This document shows, piece after piece, positions 1 to 7,757 of a DNA stretch of 48,087 bases (position 1 is its first letter; every line of letters begins with the position of its first letter). Made by a program: the position numbers and the translations under genes. The notes below the pieces were generated by a model. It saw only the letters and a list, made by a program, of their open reading frames with translations. It did no database searches and was not told the DNA's origin. This stretch comes from Alphaproteobacteria bacterium. GTDB taxonomy: Bacteria > Pseudomonadota > Alphaproteobacteria > Geminicoccales > Geminicoccaceae. Where the stretch lies: contig JALUAG010000065.1 in assembly GCA_027045875.1 (NCBI GenBank), forward strand, positions 1 through 48,087, read 5' to 3'.

Positions 1-63
<63 letters not shown>

Positions 64-359
64 AACTCACCCCAACTCCCTCCAGCGTCAGCCACCACCC
101 CTACCGGCAACCGAAACCATCCGAACCGTTGTCTTCGGTGCCCATGCCATTGACTGTTTTTTCCTGTCACTTGAACCTGGCAGGAAGGGGACGGCGCGAT
201 GACGTTGGCAGTTCGCGGACCTCCACAACGCGATCTGGGTAAAGGCTTCGATTGGCAAAGAGCGCGCGCGTTGCACGAGTGGCACAACCGGGTGCGTGAT
301 GGTGGTTTGCCATTTTGAGTGGCCAAGGGCTATCGTACACGGAGAAGGGAGCGTCGAGG
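64..359. other. Non-coding gap between tRNA-fMet and the XRE/ImmA gene
   Basis: These 296 bases hold no convincing gene; open frames here are short and overlap one another. Base composition is visibly less GC-rich than in the bulk of the window, as in the two genes that follow. The promoter of the downstream pair is presumably near the right end; TTGCCA at 307-312 and TATCGT at 331-336 (18 nt apart) are a weak candidate. No inverted repeat or T-run terminator for the tRNA was recognised. Confidence 0.4.
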
Positions 360-1610
360 ATGGCAGCGAGGATCGAGGTCGATGTTCGACCGGATCTGCT
401 GCGCAAACTGCGCGAGCGCGCCGGCCGTACCATCGAGCAGATCAGCGAGAAGCGGGGGTTTGAGCGCTACCAGGAATGGGAGGAAGGCCGCACCAAGCCT
501 ACCGTCCGTCAAGCCATACAGCTCGCCAAAACCTTCGGGGTGCCTTACGGTTTCTTGGTGGCAGGCGTCGAGCCTCCCGAACGCAGACTGCCTGAAGAGG
601 TCGCTGACTTCCGCATCGATCCCCGGGCCCGAGAGACGCAGCCATCGGACGAGCTTCTCGACATCGTCAACCTTTGCTTGAGACGCCAGCAATGGTATCG
701 GGAATGGTTGATCGAAAATGATGCGGAAGGCGTCAGCATAGCCGGCACGTACACTGAAAGGAGCAGCCCTGTCGACGCTGCAAGAGACGTGGCCAGTCGC
801 CTCGCCGCACTCCTTCGCAAGCACGCACGCACCCGGTCCGGGTCCCGCGTCGCGCTACCGACACAGCTCACGAGGACCCTGCGGGATGCGGGCATCCTGG
901 TGATGTGCGTCGGATACGTGCCGCCGAACACGAGGCGCTCCCTCAGCGAGAAAGAATTTCGCGGCTTCGCCCTTGCGGACAGGATCGCGCCGCTGATCTT
1001 CGTGAACACGAGCGACAGCGTGGCGGGCAGCGCCTTCACTCTTGCGCACGAGCTCGCTCACGTGGTGCTCGGCAAGAGCGCTTTGGACGATGTCGATCCG
1101 AGAAGCGCACTGACCGATGCGCAGGCACTCTCGTCTCAAGGCCGCCGTGTTGAGCGCTGGTGCAACCGTTTCGCTGCAGAGTTTCTAGCTCCCGCTGACA
1201 AGGTGAAGCACCTAGTCGCTTCGTACGGCGGGCAGGAGCATGACCAGCTCGCGAAGGTCCTGTCCCGGGAATTCGGCATTAGTATCATGGCGGCCTTGGT
1301 ACGGTTGCACGAGCTTGACTACCTCGAAAGGGACGCTTTCGAGGAGATGTTCGAGCGCGCGAAGCGCGAGGCAGAGGACGCCATGGCGCGCAAGCCGAAG
1401 AAGAAAGGCGGCAGCCCGAGAACCTCGTTCCCCGCCCAAGCCGATCCTAATTTTGCGTTGGCCGTAACCGAAGCAGCTTTCTCCGACCGGATGCCTCTTC
1501 GCGAAGCCCTCTTCCTTCTAGGTATCGGCAAAGTCGAGACGCTCATCAACAGGCGCAGGGAAATTCTCGATTGGCACCGCGACCGGGTTGCCGGCGATGT
1601 ACCTGCTTGA
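360..1610 (+). CDS. XRE-family DNA-binding ImmA/IrrE-type metallopeptidase
   Basis: A 416-residue protein that joins an N-terminal helix-turn-helix (about residues 12-66) to an ImmA/IrrE (COG2856) zinc-peptidase domain. The zinc motif HELAH is at 230-234 and the third ligand is probably Glu274 in CNRFAAEFLAP. Members of this family act as regulators or antitoxins that respond by proteolysis (known for ImmA/IrrE; inferred here). The ATG at 360 is preferred because GGAGAAGGGA precedes it; an in-frame TTG at 315 lacks such a site. Its stop overlaps the following PIN gene by 14 nt, so the two are co-translated. This XRE-COG2856/DUF4411 pairing is a recurrent toxin-antitoxin-like arrangement. Base use is less GC-rich than the neighbours, suggesting transfer. 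Confidence 0.88.
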   Translation: MAARIEVDVRPDLLRKLRERAGRTIEQISEKRGFERYQEWEEGRTKPTVRQAIQLAKTFGVPYGFLVAGVEPPERRLPEEVADFRIDPRARETQPSDELLDIVNLCLRRQQWYREWLIENDAEGVSIAGTYTERSSPVDAARDVASRLAALLRKHARTRSGSRVALPTQLTRTLRDAGILVMCVGYVPPNTRRSLSEKEFRGFALADRIAPLIFVNTSDSVAGSAFTLAHELAHVVLGKSALDDVDPRSALTDAQALSSQGRRVERWCNRFAAEFLAPADKVKHLVASYGGQEHDQLAKVLSREFGISIMAALVRLHELDYLERDAFEEMFERAKREAEDAMARKPKKKGGSPRTSFPAQADPNFALAVTEAAFSDRMPLREALFLLGIGKVETLINRRREILDWHRDRVAGDVPA

Positions 1611-2130
1611 CACCAACGTGTTCATCGACGCGTATCACAAATGGTACCAGCGATCATTCTGCCCCGGATTCTGGACGTGGCTTCAGCAGTCTGCCCAGAA
1701 CAACAGAATCGGGCTCGTCCGGGCCGTTGTGGAGGAGATCCAAAGAAAGGACGACGGGATCTATGGTTGGCTGAGAGTCAATGGGCTCGCCGCCGGCGCG
1801 ATCGGCGACGATGGACCAAGCAATCAAGCGGTTGGGCAGCTGATCAACTGGGCGCAGAGCAAAGTAGGTAAGCGCTACACTGATCATGCCGTTACCGAAT
1901 TCGCCGATCGACAGCGATGCGCCGATGCCTTCCTTATCGCGACGGCCCTCGCTCATGGCCACGCTGTCGTCACGGGAGAAACGCGAAGCGGATGGCGACA
2001 TGGGGCGCATGGCCGGCAGAACCGGGTACTCATACCGGATGTGTGTGATGTGTTCCACGTTCAAGTCCTGGACCTGCCACAACTGCTTGCTCAGCTTGCT
2101 CCGCAGTTCGTTCTCGCAGGCGAAACGTAA
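1597..2130 (+). CDS. DUF4411 PIN-like protein, probable toxin partner
   Basis: A 177-residue protein starting MYLLDTNVFIDA, the hallmark of the DUF4411 branch of PIN-like nucleases, followed by the family's CPGFWTWL block at about 22-29. Putative acidic active-site residues are Asp5, Glu46/Glu47, Asp110 (ADAFLIATA) and Glu128 in VVTGET. PIN proteins are usually Mg-dependent RNases that act as toxins of type II modules; activity here is inferred. The ATG at 1597 starts exactly at the conserved motif and overlaps the XRE/ImmA gene by 14 nt; a TTG at 1588 is the alternative. Codon use is less GC-biased than in the rest of the window. Confidence 0.85.
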   Translation: MYLLDTNVFIDAYHKWYQRSFCPGFWTWLQQSAQNNRIGLVRAVVEEIQRKDDGIYGWLRVNGLAAGAIGDDGPSNQAVGQLINWAQSKVGKRYTDHAVTEFADRQRCADAFLIATALAHGHAVVTGETRSGWRHGAHGRQNRVLIPDVCDVFHVQVLDLPQLLAQLAPQFVLAGET

Positions 2131-2372
2131 CCTCGTCGGCTGGCGATTGCCCTCACTAAGTTCGGGGGGCCTGGATTTGCCGACAGGGTCGGACCATGTC
2201 GTGCCGTGGAGGCTTCGCCGGCTGCCATCGATCTCGGGGCGGTCGCTCGTACGCAAGCGATCACACGATATCGCCTCCTGGCCCGCTTGCCCACGCGGTG
2301 GTAGCCATCCGCTGAGCTGACACCTCACCCCCTTCCGGCCCCCCGCTCGCGATCCCCATCTGCGGGAGGAAC

Positions 2373-2684
2373 ATGCACGGCACGAACGCCGTGCCGGTCT
2401 ACATCCAGCTCATGCGCTTCACCGAAAAGGGGATCGCCAACGTCGAGGCCTCGCCGGGCAGGCTCGATGCCGCCGAGGCGATGCTGCAGGAGATGGGCGG
2501 ACGCTTCCTCGACTTCTGGATGACCATGGGGGAATACGATCTGGTGGCAGTGATCGAGGCGCCGGACGACGAGACCCCGGCCCTCTTCACGCTCCGGGTG
2601 GGGGCGATGGACGATGTGCGGACCACCACCCTCAAGGCCTTCCCCGAGGGCGAGTGCCGCGAGATCTGCGCCCGCGTGCCCTGA
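2373..2684 (+). CDS. GYD domain-containing protein
   Basis: A 103-residue protein with the MGEYDLVAVIEAPDDE block typical of the GYD family, small ferredoxin-like-fold proteins of unknown function that often accompany metabolic operons. It begins with an ATG at 2373 preceded by GGGAGGA, an excellent ribosome-binding site. The length matches the family (about 95-105 residues). It stands alone: the TA-like pair is upstream and a convergent lipoprotein gene follows after a GC-rich inverted repeat. Function cannot be inferred from context. Confidence 0.85.
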   Translation: MHGTNAVPVYIQLMRFTEKGIANVEASPGRLDAAEAMLQEMGGRFLDFWMTMGEYDLVAVIEAPDDETPALFTLRVGAMDDVRTTTLKAFPEGECREICARVP

Positions 2685-2691
2685 GCGGGCG

Positions 2692-2730
2692 GCCCCCGCG
2701 GCCCGCGCGCACGGGTCCGCCCGCGGGGGC
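2692..2730. terminator. GC-rich inverted repeat between convergent genes
   Basis: GCCCCCGCGG (2692-2701) and its exact reverse complement CCGCGGGGGC (2721-2730) are separated by 19 nt. The repeat lies between the GYD stop and the convergent mini-lipoprotein stop, where a bidirectional terminator would be expected. There is no T-run on either side, so it may be Rho-assisted or merely an RNA-stabilising fold. Confidence 0.4.
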
Positions 2731-2747
2731 TGCGGGCCGGAAGCGCC

Positions 2748-2888
2748 CTAGTAGGGGTTGTCGGCGCCGCCGGCCGGCTCGCCGGAGCGGCGCTCCTCCT
2801 CGGGCGCGTCCCTGCAGGCGGAAAGGGTGAGGCCCGCCGCCGTCAGCACCGCCACGACGGCCAGCAGGCGCAGCAGTGTCCCGGTCAT
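2748..2888 (-). CDS. Mini-lipoprotein A (46 aa)
   Basis: A 46-residue predicted lipoprotein. The N-terminus MTGTLLRLLAVVAVL is a hydrophobic signal segment ending in the lipobox LSAC; after the lipidated Cys only about 21 acidic/Gly-rich residues remain. It is clearly similar to the gene just upstream (shared LRLLAV...LTLSAC block and a following ...RSG), so the two look like a tandem duplication. ATG at 2888 is chosen because it sits directly before the signal sequence. The length resembles small lipoproteins such as the LptM family, but no motif confirms that. Function unknown. Confidence 0.6.
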   Translation of the reverse strand: MTGTLLRLLAVVAVLTAAGLTLSACRDAPEEERRSGEPAGGADNPY

Positions 2889-3002
2889 GTCCGGTCTCCC
2901 GGATGGGGGCGTCGAGGCCCCTGCCGCTTCGCACGCCTTCCGAAATGGGGGCCTCGGCACCGCGCGTCGAGACGGGCCGGCGTCGCCCGGGCCCGGCCGT
3001 CT

Positions 3003-3200
3003 TCAGTTGGCCGGAGCGGGCTCGGTCCCGGGGACGGCTTCGCCCTCTCCGGTGGCCGGCGCGCCTTCGCTCATGCCGGTCTCCGGTGCGGCGCCGCTCC
3101 GCTCGGCGTCGCTCGGCGCTTCCTCGCAGGCGGAGAGGGTAAAGGCCGAGGCCATCAGCATGGCCAGAACGGCCAGGAGACGCAGGTTTCTTCCATACAC
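3003..3200 (-). CDS. Mini-lipoprotein B (65 aa)
   Basis: A 65-residue predicted lipoprotein starting at a GTG at 3200, with GGGAG about 9 nt upstream. The signal segment LRLLAVLAMLMASAFTLSAC ends in a good lipobox; the rest is an acidic, Ala/Pro/Gly-rich tail with no fold. It is paralogous to the gene 115 nt downstream. The neighbour upstream on the same strand is the shikimate-dehydrogenase-like gene, 134 nt away, so it could be a late member of that operon. Small secreted or envelope-stress roles are only guesses. Confidence 0.6.
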   Translation of the reverse strand: MYGRNLRLLAVLAMLMASAFTLSACEEAPSDAERSGAAPETGMSEGAPATGEGEAVPGTEPAPAN

Positions 3201-3334
3201 GGACCCATTCTCCCGAAAACGGGGTTGGTCGACGGGCCGCACCAACTGCTCGCAAGGAAGAGCGATCTTTCGCAACGGACGCACGGGGGCGCCGAAACTT
3301 CCCGCGCGGCGCCCGGCGATCCGCGGGCGAAGGC

Positions 3335-4132
3335 TCAGGCGGACCGGAGCGGGTCCGCCCCGCACAGCCAGTCGGCGATCGGTCCGATCTGGGCACGCAC
3401 CATGGCCCGACCGGTCACGAGCGGCCTGCGCAGCGCGCGCACGCGGCCGGCGAGCTGGGTCGCGGGCGGATCGGCGACGATGTCGGCGACGAGTTTCGCC
3501 GCCGCGATCAGCCGGTCGCCGAACGGGCTCGGATCGCCCGGGGACATGCCCAGCGGGGTGGCATTGACGAGCAGGTCGAAGGCGCTTCCGGCAGCCTCCT
3601 CGTACGATCGGACGGCGGCGCCGAACTCGCCGGTCAGCCGGGCGAGTCCCCGCCGTCGGCGCAGGGGATCGATCTCCGTTACCGCCAGCACGCGGCATCC
3701 GGCGACGAGCAGCTCGCGCGCGATGGCGAGACCGGCACCGCCGAGACCGGCGAGGAGCACCCGCGCGCCGGCCGGATCGAAGCCGCGCCGCACGACGGCG
3801 CGGAGGAGTGCGATGCCGTCGAACTGGGCACCGATCAGGCGTCCGTCGGGCAGGCGGCGGACGGCGTTGACACTGCCGGCGGCCGCCGCCCGTTCGGTGA
3901 GCGCGTCGAGCATGGCGACGATCGCCCGCTTGTGCGGCATGGTCACCAGCAGGCCGCAGACGGTGGCATCGGCGCGCACTGCCGCCACGAAGGAAGCGAG
4001 CCCGGCCGGTTCCACATGCCGGGTCGAGACCTCGGCCGGCACCCCGCGTTCGGCGAGGCGGGCCTCGAGAAGCGGCGGCGTGCGGACGGTGGTCACCGGG
4101 GCGCCGATCATCAGGTAACGGGGGCGGGGCAT
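3335..4132 (-). CDS. Shikimate dehydrogenase-like NADP oxidoreductase
   Basis: A 265-residue AroE-fold enzyme. The catalytic Lys in LLVTMPHK, the Asn in SVNAV, the Asp in QFDG (canonical NTDG), the glycine-rich loop GLGGAG and the NATPLGM block are all present. The N-terminal shikimate-binding SxS motif is missing: the region reads GAPVTTVRTPP. In true AroE these serines hold the shikimate carboxylate, so this is probably a paralogue acting on a different hydroxy-acid or cyclic polyol. It is the last gene of the ABC-transporter operon, 8 nt behind the ATPase, which suggests that it works on the imported compound. Housekeeping AroE is probably elsewhere. Confidence 0.8.
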   Translation of the reverse strand: MPRPRYLMIGAPVTTVRTPPLLEARLAERGVPAEVSTRHVEPAGLASFVAAVRADATVCGLLVTMPHKRAIVAMLDALTERAAAAGSVNAVRRLPDGRLIGAQFDGIALLRAVVRRGFDPAGARVLLAGLGGAGLAIARELLVAGCRVLAVTEIDPLRRRRGLARLTGEFGAAVRSYEEAAGSAFDLLVNATPLGMSPGDPSPFGDRLIAAAKLVADIVADPPATQLAGRVRALRRPLVTGRAMVRAQIGPIADWLCGADPLRSA

Positions 4133-4140
4133 GGGCGGTC

Positions 4141-4962
4141 TCAGCGGAAGCGGTAGATCCCGAGGCTCTCGAAGATCTCGTAGATCCGCCGCGCGTACCG
4201 GGCGAACTCCGGATAGTCGCCGAGATGGGCGGGCCTGGGCCGCGGCAGATCGATGCGGATCTCCTCGACGATGCGGCCCGGCGCCGGCGACATCACGAGC
4301 ACCCGGTCGGAGAGACCGATGGCTTCGTCGATGGAATGGGTGATGAACAGGACGGTCTTCCGGGTATCGAGCCAGAGGAGCTCGAGATCGTGGCGGATCT
4401 GGGTCCGGGTGATCGCGTCGAGGGCGCCGAAGGGTTCGTCCATCAGCAGCATGGACGGATCGTGGACGAGCGCCCGCGCGATCGACACGCGCTGGCGCAT
4501 GCCGCCCGAGAGCTGCCAGGGATAGCGGTCCTCGGCTCCGACGAGGCCGAGACGGGCGAAGAGTTCCGCCGCCCGTGCCCGCTGCCGGTCGCGGTCGAGC
4601 CCGCGGATCTGCTGCTGCAGCATGACGTTGCCGAGGGCGGTGCGGAACTCCAGGAGCAGATGATCCTGGAAGACGATGCCGACGTCCGAGAGGGGGCGCG
4701 TGAGCGGCCGCCCGTCGATTTCGACGCGGCCGGCGGTCATCGGTTCGAGACCGGCGACGAGCAGCATGGTGGTGCTCTTGCCGCAGCCGGAGGGACCGAT
4801 GAGGCTCACGAACTCGCCGGCGGCGACGTCGAAATCGATCGGCCCGAGGGCATGCACGGCCCGTGGGGGCCGGCCGTAGGTCTTGCTCAGGCCGCGTACC
4901 CGGATCGACGCGCCGCCGCGCGCGGGAGAGATGGCACCGTCGCCGGCCGCGGTGTCCCGCAT
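4141..4962 (-). CDS. NitT/TauT-family ABC transporter ATPase
   Basis: A 273-residue cytoplasmic ATPase of the nitrate/sulfonate/taurine importer family (SsuB/TauB/ThiZ-like). Visible motifs are Walker A GPSGCGKST, the Q-loop VFQDH, the signature LSGGMRQR, Walker B MLLMDEPFG and the switch His in FITHS. It energises the permeases encoded at 4967-5797 and 6966-7757. It is 4 nt downstream of the second permease and 8 nt upstream of the AroE-like gene. The substrate cannot be told from this subunit. Confidence 0.92.
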   Translation of the reverse strand: MRDTAAGDGAISPARGGASIRVRGLSKTYGRPPRAVHALGPIDFDVAAGEFVSLIGPSGCGKSTTMLLVAGLEPMTAGRVEIDGRPLTRPLSDVGIVFQDHLLLEFRTALGNVMLQQQIRGLDRDRQRARAAELFARLGLVGAEDRYPWQLSGGMRQRVSIARALVHDPSMLLMDEPFGALDAITRTQIRHDLELLWLDTRKTVLFITHSIDEAIGLSDRVLVMSPAPGRIVEEIRIDLPRPRPAHLGDYPEFARYARRIYEIFESLGIYRFR

Positions 4963-4966
4963 CGGC

Positions 4967-5797
4967 TCAGTCCTGGAGATGCCGTGCCCAGGGCACGAGC
5001 AGCCGCTCGCTGGCCGTGAGCACGGCGTTGAAGAGCAGGGCCACCAGCGCCGTGGCGACCAGTGCGGCGAACAGGAGGGTCAGATCCATGAACCCCGAAG
5101 CGCGCATGATGAGGTAGCCGAGTCCCGCTTCCGAGGCGATGAATTCGGCGATGATCACGCCTTCGATCGCCTTGACGATGCCGATCTTCATCCCGGCGTA
5201 GATCGGACCCATCGCCGCCGGCAGCCGCAGGTAGCGGAATTCCTGCCAGGGAGTGGCCCCCATCGAACGGGTGATGAAGAAAAGCCGCCGATCGACGGCG
5301 CGAAAGCCGGACATGGCATCCACCATCACCGGAAAAAAGCACATCAGAAAGACGAGGAACACCGAGACCAGGGGGCCGATGCCGAACCACACGACGAAGA
5401 TCGGCCCCACCACGGTCTTGGGCATGATGTTGAGGAACACGACCACCGGATAGAGACCGCGCTCGAGAGCGCCGAACGAGACGATGGCGAGGGCCAGCGG
5501 TACCGCGACCAGAACACCGAGCAGGAAGCCCAGCAGGATCGTCCAGGAGGTCGTCGCGGCGTGATACGCGATCAGCGCCGCGTCGGTGTACAGTCGGGCG
5601 AGAAAATCCGTGGGCTTCGGCAGCAGCCAGATCGGAACCCCGTAGACGCGGACCAGCGCCTCCCAGATTCCGAGCGCGAAGACGACGGCGACGGCGGTCT
5701 GCAGCGCCGAAACCGCCGCGCGCCCGGAACGCCCCGCCATGGCCGAGATTCCGGCCGGCGCCCCCGCCGGGTCCGTAGACAGCCTGCTGGTCGCCAA
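4967..5797 (-). CDS. NitT/TauT-family ABC permease (second copy)
   Basis: A 276-residue inner-membrane permease of the SsuC/TauC type (BPD_transp_1), with about six hydrophobic segments and the EAA-like loop around RSMGATPWQEFRYLRLP. The TTG at 5797 is chosen because GGGAGGCGGAGC stands right in front of it; the ATG at 5740 would remove 19 residues and has a poor site. It follows the binding-protein gene across a strong hairpin (5839-5878). A sister permease gene lies on the other side of the binding-protein gene, so the transporter may use a heterodimeric membrane channel. Confidence 0.9.
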   Translation of the reverse strand: MATSRLSTDPAGAPAGISAMAGRSGRAAVSALQTAVAVVFALGIWEALVRVYGVPIWLLPKPTDFLARLYTDAALIAYHAATTSWTILLGFLLGVLVAVPLALAIVSFGALERGLYPVVVFLNIMPKTVVGPIFVVWFGIGPLVSVFLVFLMCFFPVMVDAMSGFRAVDRRLFFITRSMGATPWQEFRYLRLPAAMGPIYAGMKIGIVKAIEGVIIAEFIASEAGLGYLIMRASGFMDLTLLFAALVATALVALLFNAVLTASERLLVPWARHLQD

Positions 5798-5838
5798 GCT
5801 CCGCCTCCCGCGGCCGCGCCCGCCGTTTGAGCGGTCGG

Positions 5839-5878
5839 GCCGGCGTATCGCGCCTCCTGCGGGCGGCGATACGCCGGC
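5839..5878 (-). promoter_or_regulatory. Intercistronic hairpin after the binding-protein gene
   Basis: GCCGGCGTATCG (5839-5850) and its perfect complement CGATACGCCGGC (5867-5878) form a 12-bp stem with a 16-nt loop. It lies directly after the stop of the substrate-binding-protein gene and before the second permease. Such hairpins commonly act as 3' stabilisers or partial terminators that let the binding protein be made in excess over membrane subunits (known principle; its role here is inferred). Confidence 0.6.
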
Positions 5879-5887
5879 ACCCTCCGC

Positions 5888-6892
5888 TCACGGACAGGTG
5901 ATCGGTTCTTCCGGCAGCAGATCGAGCGTGTAGTACGCCTCGATGGGTTTGGTGGTCGGGAAATCGAGCGCCGTGGTCATCACCTCGTAGATCGTGTTCC
6001 AGGTCGCCTCGGGGGTGTAGCCGATCACGTCACCCGATCCCCCGGGACAGACCGACGAGAAGCTGTACCGGGCGGCGGCGAGCAGATCCTCTTTGCTGTT
6101 CCGGGTCTCGGGAAAGAGCGTCAGCAGCGCGTCCACGGCCGCCTCCGGTTCCTCGATGGCATCGCGCCAGCCCCGCAGCGTCGCGCGCACGAACCGGCGG
6201 TAGAGATCGGGGTTTTCCGCGATGCGGTCCTCGCGGGCGATCAGGCTGAGGCTCACGAGCGGCACGCCGTGCTCGTAGAAATACATGTTGCCGACGGCCA
6301 GTCCCTGGCGGGCCAGCGGGACGACCACGTTCTCCGGGGTTTCGGCGATCGCGTCGATCTGCCCCGAGGCGAGCAGCCCGATCGCCGCTTCCTGTTTCGC
6401 CGAGACGATGTTGACATCCTCCTCGGTGAGCCCGTTGGCCTTGAGGAACATCGGTACGAGGGCGACCATGGCGCTGCCGGGGGCGACCGAGAGTTTCTTG
6501 CCCTTGAGATCGGCCGGTTTCTCGATCCCCGAACTCTCGAGGAACTGGATGCCGAACTGGCTCGACTTCCAGATGGTGGCGATGATGCGGATCGGTGCGC
6601 CCTGGGAGGCGATCTTGAGCGCCGCTCCGGCATCGGCGTAGCCGAGCGGCGTCTGTCCCGTGGCGACGAGCTGGGCCGCCACCGAGGATCCCCGTCCTTC
6701 CTCGAAGGTGACGTCCAGACCTTCCTTGGCGTAGTAGCCTCGTGTCTCGGCGAGGGCGAAGCCGAGATGCGCCGAATCCGCGGTCCAGTTCATGGTCATC
6801 TTCAGCCGCTCGGCAGCCGCCACCTCGATATCCGGCGCCGCCATCGTCCCGGTGGCCGCGGCGACCGCCGCACATATCAGCCATCTTCTCAT
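5888..6892 (-). CDS. THI5/NMT1-like ABC substrate-binding protein
   Basis: A 334-residue periplasmic binding protein of the NMT1/THI5-SsuA family. A signal peptide covers about residues 1-27; the mature part opens with the typical MNWTADSAHLGF...YYAKEGLDV and includes the lobe motif DLKGKKL. The family binds pyrimidine precursors, sulfonates, nitrate or aromatic carboxylates, so the ligand is open. GGGAGG lies 6 nt before the ATG at 6892. It is flanked on both sides by permease genes, with an intercistronic hairpin downstream. The C-terminal region contains a Cys near residue 297 and another two residues from the end, possibly a disulfide. Confidence 0.9.
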   Translation of the reverse strand: MRRWLICAAVAAATGTMAAPDIEVAAAERLKMTMNWTADSAHLGFALAETRGYYAKEGLDVTFEEGRGSSVAAQLVATGQTPLGYADAGAALKIASQGAPIRIIATIWKSSQFGIQFLESSGIEKPADLKGKKLSVAPGSAMVALVPMFLKANGLTEEDVNIVSAKQEAAIGLLASGQIDAIAETPENVVVPLARQGLAVGNMYFYEHGVPLVSLSLIAREDRIAENPDLYRRFVRATLRGWRDAIEEPEAAVDALLTLFPETRNSKEDLLAAARYSFSSVCPGGSGDVIGYTPEATWNTIYEVMTTALDFPTTKPIEAYYTLDLLPEEPITCP

Positions 6893-6965
6893 TTCCGTCC
6901 TCCCTTCTCCTTTCGGTGACGTGTCTCGATGGTCCAGGTGGTGATCGGAAAGATGTCCGCGCCGC

Positions 6966-7757
6966 TCATCGCCGGCGCCAGGGAAGCAGCAGGCGTTCGG
7001 TCAGGTCGACGGCGTAGGCGAGTGCCACCCCGATGGTCGAGCCGACGACGAGTATGGCGAAGAGCAGCGGCGTGTCGGCGGCATCCATCGCCCGCAGCAC
7101 GAGGTAGCCGAGACCGTTGTTGGAATTCAGCCATTCGACGACGATTACCACGGTGACCGTGACGACGACGGTGATGCGGCAGCCCGAGAAGATGCTCGGT
7201 GCCGCCGAAGGCAGCTCGATGTGCCGGAAGGTGTGCCACCGGGAAGCGTCGGCCGAGCGGGCGAGGTAATAGAGGCGGGGATCGATCGACCGGAAACCGG
7301 CGGCGCTGTCGACCAGCATCGGAAAGAAGGTCACGAGCGCGGTGAGGATCACCTTGGGCAGGTCCGTGAAGCCGAACCAGACCAGCAGCAGGGGAGCCAG
7401 CGTGATCTTCGGCAGTCCCTGGACGAACACCGCGAGCGGATAGAGCAGCCGCTCGGCGAGCCGGCTCCGTGCGATCAGATAGCCGAGGGCGACACCCGGC
7501 AGGGCGCCGGCGGTGAAACCGTAAAGCACCATCTTGGTGGTGAGGAGCCCGTGCAGCAGGAGCCGCTCCTGTTCCTCGACGAGACGCCACAGAAAGGCCG
7601 ACGGAGGCGGCAGCACGAACAGCGGGACGTCCAGCAGCCAGAGCAGGACCTCCCAGAGCAGCAGCAGCGCGGCGAACCAGAGCAGCGGTTCGGCGATCCG
7701 CTGCAGGTTCCGCGAGCGCGAGGGGCACTCCGCGCTCTGCGCACCGGGGATGTTCAT
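6966..7757 (-). CDS. NitT/TauT-family ABC permease (first copy)
   Basis: A 263-residue inner-membrane permease of the SsuC/TauC type, about six hydrophobic segments, with the EAA-like loop near RSADASRWHTFRHIELPSA. The ATG at 7757 overlaps the IclR stop (ATGA at 7754-7757), so the regulator and permease are translationally coupled. It is a diverged paralogue of the permease at 4967-5797. One ATPase and one binding protein serve both, which fits a heterodimeric channel; the alternative is two transporters sharing an ATPase. Confidence 0.9.
   Translation of the reverse strand: MNIPGAQSAECPSRSRNLQRIAEPLLWFAALLLLWEVLLWLLDVPLFVLPPPSAFLWRLVEEQERLLLHGLLTTKMVLYGFTAGALPGVALGYLIARSRLAERLLYPLAVFVQGLPKITLAPLLLVWFGFTDLPKVILTALVTFFPMLVDSAAGFRSIDPRLYYLARSADASRWHTFRHIELPSAAPSIFSGCRITVVVTVTVVIVVEWLNSNNGLGYLVLRAMDAADTPLLFAILVVGSTIGVALAYAVDLTERLLLPWRRR

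Noticed and set aside
2131-2372. Short open frames between the PIN gene and the GYD gene
   Set aside because: None has a ribosome site or recognisable product; composition shifts gradually and nothing else was seen.
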